A stretch of DNA of 35,715 bases from Desulfobacterales bacterium (GTDB lineage Bacteria > Desulfobacterota > Desulfobacteria > Desulfobacterales > C00003060). The DNA lies in contig JABXJW010000010.1 in NCBI GenBank assembly GCA_013375395.1, positions 1 to 35,715 on the forward strand, written 5' to 3'. The notes beneath the pieces were generated by a model. That model saw only the letters and a list, made by a program, of their open reading frames with translations. It had not been told where the DNA came from and did not search any database. The translations under genes were made by a program, and so were the position numbers. This document shows, in pieces, positions 1-6,012 of this stretch (position 1 is its first letter; each line of letters starts with the position of its first letter).

Positions 1-176
1 GAGAGTTCAAGCACACCCAAAAGGTCTTCGCACACATCAACTGGAATCTGGTATTCGACGTTCCTTTCATTCTTTTTCCTGGCCTCAGCCTCTCGCTTGA
101 TGTCGGTAACAAAGCTAGGCCACGGCCCTGTTTCCAGCTGATCAATCAGAGGAGTTTTGTGTTTGAATTCCACCAT
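1..176 (-). CDS. dsrA: Dissimilatory sulfite reductase alpha subunit, N-terminal fragment
   Basis: The first 58 codons of DsrA read leftwards from an ATG at 176 and run off the window edge. The translated segments [16 protein letters not shown] and [18 protein letters not shown] match the highly conserved DsrA N-terminus. With DsrB it forms the siroheme and [4Fe-4S] enzyme that reduces sulfite in the cytoplasm and passes sulfur to DsrC. A clear ribosome-binding site (GGAGGT, 6-7 nt upstream) supports this start. The gene is preceded by a leader of about 210 nt and a near-consensus promoter. The siroheme and cluster ligands lie beyond the edge, so whether the gene is intact cannot be judged. 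The reductive (not oxidative) type is inferred from general similarity to sulfate-reducer sequences. Confidence 0.93.
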   Translation of the reverse strand, partial: MVEFKHKTPLIDQLETGPWPSFVTDIKREAEARKKNERNVEYQIPVDVCEDLLGVLEL

Positions 177-396
177 TATTCTACCTCCATTCTTTTGGAA
201 TCTGTAACCTTAATGGTCTATACCCGGTAACTGTTTAGAGAAATATGATCCTCACCTCCTCCCAATCTCTGATGATTTCTGTGCAGGGTTAGGCGCTGCT
301 GCGCAGAGAAAAAGAGTGTAATTTGTAGCTTAGTGATTTTTCAGACAAAAATGTAAATCAGACAAAAATACAAACACGCTTGCGCCGCCACGCACC

Positions 397-425
397 CGTA
401 TAGACTTATTTGCCCGTTTTGTCAA
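397..425 (-). promoter_or_regulatory. Putative sigma70 promoter of dsrA
   Basis: On the minus strand there is TTGACA (420-425), a 17-nt spacer and TATACG (397-402). Transcription would start near 390, giving a 5' leader of about 210 nt before the dsrA ATG. The leader holds a direct repeat of CAGACAAAAAT. No known riboswitch fold was recognised. Confidence 0.6.
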
Positions 426-473
426 CAAAAAAAACCTTGGATTACATTGTTGTTTCAAATGCTTTTATAAAAA

Positions 474-1676
474 TCACGAACCCCTAAGGTTTTGAAGGGC
501 TGAATACAATTTCGAGATATGCTTTTCGAGATGGCGTCTAATGACGGGAATATCCGGGGCAGCTTGATCAGAGGCGTCGATAAGGGCATGGAACCTATCT
601 GATAGATCTTCTTTGGCAAGAGACCTAAGATGTCGGACAAACTCATTCACAAATCCAGTACCAATAATCCCGTGAAGCTCCTTTGTCTTTAGACCTTCTA
701 CGAACCCGGCCAGGGTCGCATCCACACAATCATCATCTGCCCATGCAACAGGTCCGACACCATCCAGGCGGTCCAGGCGCATCCTTGCAGACAGGTTCAA
801 CAGGAAAAAGAGTATGGCCTCATGGACTGAGACTCCCGCAGAACGGTCCAGCATGGAGGCGTATTGTCTTGCGGTCACGAGTCTGACATCTATGGATTTC
901 TCCTGCGCTCTTATCACAAAGTCGCCTGCCGCATGATGCCACGGAAAGATTTGTTCGAAGCTCTCAAGGTCGTAATACAGGGTCAGGATCTTGGCTGCCT
1001 GCCTGTGTGCCTGCCAGGCTTGCAGCCGAGAAAGGTGGTAATGGCCTTTGTCCGCATCCCATAGGACCAGCCCCTGGGAACCAGCCTCCTTGTCAATCGA
1101 AAGGTGAAATTCGTGATATCCTTGACACCAATCCGCCAAAAACATGAGCATGCTTGTGTCGGTCTCCCCGTCCTGCCCTGCGTCACAGGAGGCTTCACCC
1201 TGGAAGTAAACTCGTGGCAAAAACGAGAAATCATATTTGCTCATCAGGTATTGCAATACTTCAAGCTCCCGACACAGCCAGGCCTTTCCCCTTGCCGTTA
1301 CCGCCACGTTCATGACAAAGACGGCGCGGGCGCCACCGACGACTACTTCTATCCTGGCCGGGTGGTAGTCGCTGCCGTCCTTTTCCGCATAGATCACTAT
1401 CTCTTCGATGTCGGCCACACGGATGTCTCTTGCCAGTTGCCCGGCTGCGGCGCCAGCCAGCAACTTATATCCATCTTTTGAGATGACATCCGTGATTCCA
1501 CTAAAATACCGGCCATAGCCTAAGGTAGGATAGTCGGTCGGGCCGGGCTCACCACGTGTCAGGCGCATGTGGGCGTGCAACGCGGACTCGTCAACGGGGA
1601 CATGGCCGTGAGTGGATGGGACCAGGTATTTAATCTTCGGTTGGTGGGCTTTGGTCAAAGGTTTGAATCGGTGCAT
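474..1676 (-). CDS. Unknown 400-residue protein beside dsrA
   Basis: I do not recognise this family. No signal peptide or membrane segment is visible, so it is probably cytoplasmic. Residues about 90-195 look like a mixed alpha/beta domain: strands around EIVIYA and RAVFVMNVAV, a helix around CRELEVLQYL, a strand FLPRVYF, then a hydrophobic segment MLMFLADWCQGYHEF. This order recalls the N-lobe and hinge of the protein-kinase/aminoglycoside-phosphotransferase fold, but the usual catalytic HxD and DFG motifs are not evident (the nearest is HHAAGDF), so the resemblance is only a guess. The ATG at 1676 is preferred to the TTG three bases upstream, although GGGAG is close to both. It lies between dsrA and a TPR gene on the same strand, with a divergent YcaO gene beyond. 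Confidence 0.8.
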   Translation of the reverse strand: MHRFKPLTKAHQPKIKYLVPSTHGHVPVDESALHAHMRLTRGEPGPTDYPTLGYGRYFSGITDVISKDGYKLLAGAAAGQLARDIRVADIEEIVIYAEKDGSDYHPARIEVVVGGARAVFVMNVAVTARGKAWLCRELEVLQYLMSKYDFSFLPRVYFQGEASCDAGQDGETDTSMLMFLADWCQGYHEFHLSIDKEAGSQGLVLWDADKGHYHLSRLQAWQAHRQAAKILTLYYDLESFEQIFPWHHAAGDFVIRAQEKSIDVRLVTARQYASMLDRSAGVSVHEAILFFLLNLSARMRLDRLDGVGPVAWADDDCVDATLAGFVEGLKTKELHGIIGTGFVNEFVRHLRSLAKEDLSDRFHALIDASDQAAPDIPVIRRHLEKHISKLYSALQNLRGS

Positions 1677-1724
1677 CAACTCCCAAATCTACAATTCCTG
1701 AATCGGAAATGCTCAAAACATCCA

Positions 1725-1768
1725 CAACTTTAGCTCACTTTAGACACTTTAGGTCACTTTAGGCACTT
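1725..1768. repeat. CACTTTAG word-repeat tract
   Basis: About six imperfect copies of a 7-8 nt word (CACTTTAG and variants such as AACTTTAG and CACTTTAGG) lie in the 162-bp spacer between the TPR gene and the 400-residue gene. The same word family occurs at 13711-13847 and 20327-20451, where it forms facing arms. Here only one orientation is present. Confidence 0.7.
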
Positions 1769-1838
1769 GTTCTGCTAAATCCAGCACTCCACTCCGCCAT
1801 AGGCGCCCATAGGCGGATAGAGTTTCCGAAACGTAGAC

Positions 1839-2468
1839 CTATCGATAGGGTTCGAGGTCTTTCAAAAACTCTTGCTTCACTTCAAATCCGGATGCCATGG
1901 CTTTGTCGCAGTGCTCAACAGCTTTCTCATAGCCCCTCTTCTCATAATAGGCCAGTGCAAGGTTATTGTGGGCAACAGCAAAGGTAGGCTCAAGTTCCAA
2001 TGCCTTGTTGGCGGCAGCAATACATTCGTCGAAGCGCCCCAGCATATAATGAGCACTGGCAAGGGTGCTATGGGCCTGGATAAACTGGGGGTTCAAAGAG
2101 ATGGCCTTTTCAAGGGCGGGGATGGCCGCATCCACGTCACCTCTCTGCACATAGGCAAACCCAAGGTTTCCGTATGCTATGGCAAAGTTAGGCCTGACCT
2201 TGGTCGCCTGCAGATTAAATCTGATACACGCATCCAAATCTCCTTTATGCAGATAGATGCCACCGAGTGCCACATATGCCTCCCCAAGGCTGGGACTACT
2301 CTCAAGGGCTGCCATAAGTTCCTGTATGGCGTCATCCCACCTCTGCTCCTTAATCAGGCCAATGGCCAGATTGTAGTGGGTAGTTCCGCAATCAGGATGG
2401 CTGGCCAGCGCAGACACTTGTTGTTCAATATATTCTTTGGTTGTCTTCGCTTTTGTCTGTTTTTTCAT
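1839..2468 (-). CDS. Tetratricopeptide-repeat protein
   Basis: The protein has 209 residues, mostly TPR units (34-residue helical hairpins) from about residue 25 to 190. Typical pattern segments are AYGNLGFAYVQRGDVDAAIP, AHSTLASAHYMLGRFDECIA and AHNNLALAYYEKRGYEKAVE. No signal peptide is visible. The ATG at 2468 is chosen because a strong Shine-Dalgarno (GGGGGAGG) lies just upstream; a longer reading from 2546 would add 26 residues without one. TPRs serve as protein-docking scaffolds. The gene sits beside the unknown 400-residue gene and faces a YcaO gene across a repeat-filled spacer. The second YcaO of this window (14833-16557) carries TPRs in the same polypeptide, so this protein may act with the 3155-4465 YcaO. 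That link is inference. Confidence 0.9.
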   Translation of the reverse strand: MKKQTKAKTTKEYIEQQVSALASHPDCGTTHYNLAIGLIKEQRWDDAIQELMAALESSPSLGEAYVALGGIYLHKGDLDACIRFNLQATKVRPNFAIAYGNLGFAYVQRGDVDAAIPALEKAISLNPQFIQAHSTLASAHYMLGRFDECIAAANKALELEPTFAVAHNNLALAYYEKRGYEKAVEHCDKAMASGFEVKQEFLKDLEPYR

Positions 2469-2696
2469 GAACCTCCCCCTAATGATGGAATTTGATGGAA
2501 ATAAGTGGTCCCCGCCACAAATAACGTGAGAAATTCCGGGCGCCAAATATGGTAGCCCTTCACAGGTTCAGGGTTATCTTTTTTTCGTTGACCTTGCTCG
2601 CCTGCCCGTGCGGCGCACGCAGACAGGTAGACTAGCCAGTACTTGATGAAACCTCAAATCGTTCTATTCTCATGCCTTATCCATTACAGAACTCGC

Positions 2697-2794
2697 GTCA
2701 GAACTCGCGAATCACCTGCCCTCTCGCCAGGCTTGCGAGGCAGGCGGGACGGTTCAGATTTTCGGTGAACCCTGAACCTCTGAACTCGTGAACG
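2697..2794. repeat. Dispersed repeat, copy A
   Basis: This segment of about 98 bp begins TCAGAACTCGCGAATCACC and ends with TGAACTCGTGAACG. A nearly identical copy lies inverted at 33896-33996. It contains a GC-rich CCTGCC...GGCAGGCGGG core and a GAACC/TGAAC word tract. It fills part of the 686-bp spacer 2469-3154, in which I see no gene. Confidence 0.75.
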
Positions 2795-2892
2795 TTTACC
2801 AAATATGTTATCCGGTTGTCAACCGTCCCGAGTTAGGGACCGTTCGAACCATAACCGACTCTGAGAACGGCTCATGTTGCGGCCCTTTAACC

Positions 2893-3070
2893 TTGACGGC
2901 TTCGTAAAAAGTCCAACTTCTGTGTTGCGCTGCATCCTTCGTCACTGCGGCGTACCATAAGTAGGCCTCATTCCTCAAGATTGCGCCTGACGGCTTTTAA
3001 AGAGGTGCGCGCCTTGAATTTGGCGCTTTTTACTTTGCCGTCTAATTCGGACTTTTTACGAAGCCGTCAA
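2893..3070. mobile_element. MITE-like element with 22-bp inverted termini
   Basis: Perfect 22-bp terminal inverted repeats (TTGACGGCTTCGTAAAAAGT and two more bases) lie at 2893-2914 and 3049-3070, bounding a 178-bp non-coding element. CCTTGAC occurs at 2891-2897 and again at 3071-3077, though the left copy overlaps the terminus, so a target duplication is uncertain. No transposase is encoded, so it would be non-autonomous. The TCGTAAAAAGTC end is shared with the element at 9555-9807. Its right end abuts the -35 box of the YcaO gene. Confidence 0.65.
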
Positions 3071-3072
3071 CC

Positions 3073-3102
3073 TTGACACACAAGGCCCTTTGTCCATATA
3101 GT
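3073..3102 (+). promoter_or_regulatory. Putative sigma70 promoter of the YcaO gene
   Basis: TTGACA (3073-3078), an 18-nt spacer and TATAGT (3097-3102) are followed about 50 nt later by the YcaO start codon. The -35 box begins only 3 bp after the end of the MITE-like element. A second TATAGT lies at 3125-3130 without a good -35. Confidence 0.5.
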
Positions 3103-3154
3103 CCCCCACAAAAAGGGAACTCCGTATAGTCTTTCCTCGGGAGCAACAGTTCAA

Positions 3155-4465
3155 ATGAAATTTCAGAATTGCGTCAGAAATGAGTATGGCAAGTGTGATA
3201 TTCCGTCCAGTACAATTAACAGAATAAAGGACGGGCTGCGAAGATTGGACCTCGGCGTTGAATACTTCAACTTTCGAGTATCGGACAACATTTATTGGGG
3301 GCGAACATGGATTGATTCAATAAGGATAGTCTGTGCCGGAAAAGGCATTACCCCGGAGCTTGCGGAGGCCAGTGCATACGCAGAACTTGCTGAACGCTTC
3401 AGCGCCGGGCTGTTCTATCCGGTTTTTGAAGAACAGGTGAGGTTTAACGTTCCCGCCATTTACAATGAGGAAACCAACAGGTTTCTAAATTATGAATGGA
3501 TGGATGGATACGTGCACGCCCACCAGGATGACTTGGAAGATCCTCTGAGAATAGAAGACCTGCTGGCAAACGAAAGTCATCTGACAGATAAAGATATTGA
3601 GCATATCAAAAACAGCAGAATGGCCGGACATTGGGTTGACGGCTTTTCAATAGTTCGCAAAGAGACAGTAAAAGTTCCGGTCAATTTTATTTCATATATT
3701 CACGCATCTAACGGGATAGCGGCAGGCAATACCATCGAAGAGGCGATGATTCAGGCCTCATGTGAGATATTTGAACGTCATGTACAAATACAAACAATTA
3801 AGCCTGAAAAAATAGTTCCCTCGATTGATTTAGATTCTGTGGACAATGTAGCCATAAAGGATATGATCAAGTTTTATCATGGAAAGAATGTTCATGTAAT
3901 TATCAAGGATCTTTCTTTTGATGGACTGTTGCCAGGCATAGGCGTCCTGTTCATCAACAACAACTTGCGCCCTGATCGTCTGGAACATAGAATATTGATA
4001 CCGGGCGCATCTTTCAATCTGGACGAAGGTCTGACAAGGTGCTTTACGGAAAGCATGCAAGGCCGCGAAACCCTATCGGCGCCCCGCCCACAATTGGACA
4101 GACCGGTTGTCCATAGATCTCAGGTTAATGATTTTTACATGTTGATGAAATGCGCTATTTGTGCAAAAGACATCTCATTTCTTGAGCAAGGAGAGATTAG
4201 AGCTTACAAGAATACCAAAATCAAAGATGTTCTCGGCGAGATTGAGGAAATCAAAAGGATATGCAAGCTGTTCAATACCGATTGTATAATACTAGACCAT
4301 ACCCATCCGGTATTGAATTTCCCGGTGGTAAGAGTAATTATCCCGGGGGTTTCCGATTTTTTGCCTTTCTTAAGACAAGACATTCTCACATCTGAAGCAA
4401 CAATGCCTTCCGCCGCGTGGCGTGGAGAAGAATTCAGTAAGACAATGCAGAGTTTTTTTGCTTAG
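3155..4465 (+). CDS. YcaO-family ATP-dependent enzyme (stand-alone domain)
   Basis: This 436-residue protein is a single YcaO domain. YcaO enzymes use ATP to activate backbone amides, giving azolines, amidines or thioamides. The nucleotide and Mg ligand motifs appear intact: G62-K-G64, S73-x3-E77-x2-E80-R81, N186-G-x2-A-G-N192, E195/E196 with Q200, E204, E207, R208 and H209, and R295-x2-T-E299-x2-Q302. A conserved HTHPVLNFPVVRV segment lies near the end. The C-terminus ends TMQSFFA and lacks the proline-rich tail of azole-forming cyclodehydratases. No E1-like partner, TfuA protein or precursor peptide was recognised nearby. The divergent neighbours are a TPR protein and an unknown protein next to dsrA. 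The 3' end overlaps the convergent methyltransferase gene by four bases. The substrate is unknown; a sulfur-related modification is inferred only from location. Confidence 0.92.
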   Translation: MKFQNCVRNEYGKCDIPSSTINRIKDGLRRLDLGVEYFNFRVSDNIYWGRTWIDSIRIVCAGKGITPELAEASAYAELAERFSAGLFYPVFEEQVRFNVPAIYNEETNRFLNYEWMDGYVHAHQDDLEDPLRIEDLLANESHLTDKDIEHIKNSRMAGHWVDGFSIVRKETVKVPVNFISYIHASNGIAAGNTIEEAMIQASCEIFERHVQIQTIKPEKIVPSIDLDSVDNVAIKDMIKFYHGKNVHVIIKDLSFDGLLPGIGVLFINNNLRPDRLEHRILIPGASFNLDEGLTRCFTESMQGRETLSAPRPQLDRPVVHRSQVNDFYMLMKCAICAKDISFLEQGEIRAYKNTKIKDVLGEIEEIKRICKLFNTDCIILDHTHPVLNFPVVRVIIPGVSDFLPFLRQDILTSEATMPSAAWRGEEFSKTMQSFFA

Positions 4466-5277
4466 GTTTGATGGTCTCGTAAAACAAGACAGACCCATTG
4501 GAGGTCCATTTCTTCCCTGATCACACTGAACCCATGTTCAGAATAAGCTTCCATAAGATCTTTCGATGCGGACCCCTTAAAACCTGAAAGAATCAGGACG
4601 CCGGCTTTTTCCATTTTTGCCGAAAAAAGTGGGGCCAGTCTTCTTAGCGTGGGATATGCCAGGTTGGCAACGATCACGGAAAAGCATGTCCTCACTTGCT
4701 CCAATGCCATGCCGGAGACGGCAACTTGTTCAGTAAGATCATTCAACCGGATATTGTTGGCGGCTTCGGATATCGCACACGGATCGATGTCCAGACCCAA
4801 GACTTCTCGAACACCCAGCTTTGCCATTGCAATGGCAAGGACCCCGGTACCTGTCCCCATGTCCAACCCCTTCAATGGAGCTGTTGTCTCTGTGCGCCGA
4901 TTATTACTCAAGACAAAATCCAGCGCCTTCAGGGCCAGGCTGGTGGTCGGGTGGGCCCCATTTCCGAAGGCCGCTCCTCCTGCTATATCAACCACTACCC
5001 CCCCTGGTTGTGATTGGTACGCCCTCTCAGGAGGCTTGATCACAATCCTTTTGGAAAGTCTCACCGGCCTGTCAAAGGACATTTCCAAAAAGCTGGCGCC
5101 GTAAAGATATGTGTAGCCAAGTTCTCCCCGGCTAACCAGATCTTTGATAGCGAGTTTGACGGTTTTTCTGTCAATGCCGGCAGCCCCGGCAACAGCTTTT
5201 TCAACTTCACCGGGAGTCATTTTTCTGTTGGCTTCAATGACTGTGTTATATATTATGTGTTTTAGGTCTTGGATCAT
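4462..5277 (-). CDS. PrmA-like class I methyltransferase with a winged-helix-like N-terminus
   Basis: The protein has 271 residues. The C-terminal 170 or so match the PrmA (ribosomal protein L11 methyltransferase) catalytic domain: AFGNGAHPTTSLAL, the SAM-binding loop GLDMGTGTGVLAIA, acidic loop end LGLDIDP, and NLAYPTL at the position of the family's N-P/A-Y-like motif. Residues 1-60 do not look like the L11-recognition domain of PrmA. Instead KMTPGEVEKAVAGAAGIDRKT and what follows suggest a small winged helix, so the target may not be L11. The ATG at 5277 has no clear Shine-Dalgarno. The gene overlaps the YcaO gene tail to tail. The methyltransferase fold is firm; the substrate is unknown. 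Confidence 0.88.
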   Translation of the reverse strand: MIQDLKHIIYNTVIEANRKMTPGEVEKAVAGAAGIDRKTVKLAIKDLVSRGELGYTYLYGASFLEMSFDRPVRLSKRIVIKPPERAYQSQPGGVVVDIAGGAAFGNGAHPTTSLALKALDFVLSNNRRTETTAPLKGLDMGTGTGVLAIAMAKLGVREVLGLDIDPCAISEAANNIRLNDLTEQVAVSGMALEQVRTCFSVIVANLAYPTLRRLAPLFSAKMEKAGVLILSGFKGSASKDLMEAYSEHGFSVIREEMDLQWVCLVLRDHQT

Positions 5278-5525
5278 AAGCTGGAATTCAGTGGCTCCCC
5301 TCTATTGGGGTATTGGAGCAATGGAGTACTGGAGTGATGGGCTTAATGCCAGTTGCGTGTTACGCGTTGTGTCTTGAATGTTGAAAATGAATGCTAACTC
5401 GAGACTCGTAACGGACTTTACATACTCCAGTACTCCCTGGCCCAGACCTGGTTTTCGAGGGCAACAGCCTGCTTCGCGGACGTCGCGCCATGGCGGGCCA
5501 ACATTCCATAATTGCAATCAGTTGC
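5278..5525. other. Non-coding spacer with TACTGGAG-type words
   Basis: I see no gene here. At 5318-5345 words such as TATTGGAGCAATGGAGTACTGGAG repeat, and at 5420-5440 the complementary TACTCCAGTACTCC appears, so the two tracts could pair across about 80 bp. The rest has no recognisable content. Confidence 0.5.
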
Positions 5526-5604
5526 AGCAGTTGTAGGGTGGGCTCTGCCCACCATGGACAGTGAGCTTCTTTTATTGGTGGGCGAAGCCCACCCTACAAC
5601 TGCT
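5526..5604. mobile_element. 79-bp inverted-repeat element (GTAGGGTGGGC type)
   Basis: Perfect 18-bp terminal inverted repeats (AGCAGTTGTAGGGTGGGC at 5526-5543 and its complement at 5587-5604) bound a short non-coding core. Each arm can also fold on itself, as GGGTGGGC...GCCCACC. Open reading frames across it encode VGWA(S/L)PT-like peptides, which recur as artefacts in many genomes that carry this element. It lies directly before the Shine-Dalgarno of the next gene. Confidence 0.75.
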
Positions 5605-5640
5605 AACAAACGAACGTCAGGTAAGCAAAGGAGGTCCCCA

Positions 5641-6012
5641 TTGTTTCCAGCTTATAGAGAATCCGAAAGGCCTCGGTGCCCTTTTTGCGGCCAACCCTTT
5701 GGAAGACCCCCAGAGGTAGACCCCAAACGCGAAGGGGACTTTTACAAATGGCTGTGCCCCTGTGGAGCTGTTGGCGCTTATGACGTCACCGGGCACAATC
5801 TCGGGGACGCTTTGATGGAAGCCATTGCCTTTGTCTATGACGACGATTTGGAAAAGGCCATGGCCATGGAGCCCGACAAAGATTATGAAATAAAATACGT
5901 CGACGGCTACCACCCCAGGCAACACAGGGTCTTGGGGGGCGGCATGGCCTATAAGTCCGGCCTGGCCGCCTTTGTCTTTGTAAAGCTTAAACCCCCCAAG
6001 CATCTCCACTAA
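5641..6012 (+). CDS. Small zinc-ribbon-like protein, unknown function
   Basis: The protein has 123 residues and starts at TTG 5641, chosen because AAAGGAGGT stands 5 nt upstream; the longer in-frame reading from 5512 only translates the inverted-repeat element. Cysteines C13-x2-C16 and C39-x-C41 could bind one zinc near the N-terminus. The rest is an acidic alpha/beta domain (GHNLGDALMEAIAFVYDDD, then a DKDYEIKYV strand). No signal peptide or membrane segment is seen. I do not recognise the family. The 3' end overlaps the convergent radical-SAM gene by 26 bp. A role in protein or nucleic-acid binding is possible but unsupported. Confidence 0.7.
   Translation: MFPAYRESERPRCPFCGQPFGRPPEVDPKREGDFYKWLCPCGAVGAYDVTGHNLGDALMEAIAFVYDDDLEKAMAMEPDKDYEIKYVDGYHPRQHRVLGGGMAYKSGLAAFVFVKLKPPKHLH

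Noticed and set aside
1872-2495. 207-codon plus-strand frame opposite the TPR gene
   Set aside because: It is the complement of clear TPR coding sequence and shows no domain of its own.
2840-2880. GTTCGAACC resembling a tRNA T-loop
   Set aside because: No acceptor, D or anticodon stems could be folded around it on either strand.
5418-5609. Minus-strand open frame containing VGWASPT-like peptides
   Set aside because: It translates the 79-bp inverted-repeat element and has no independent support.
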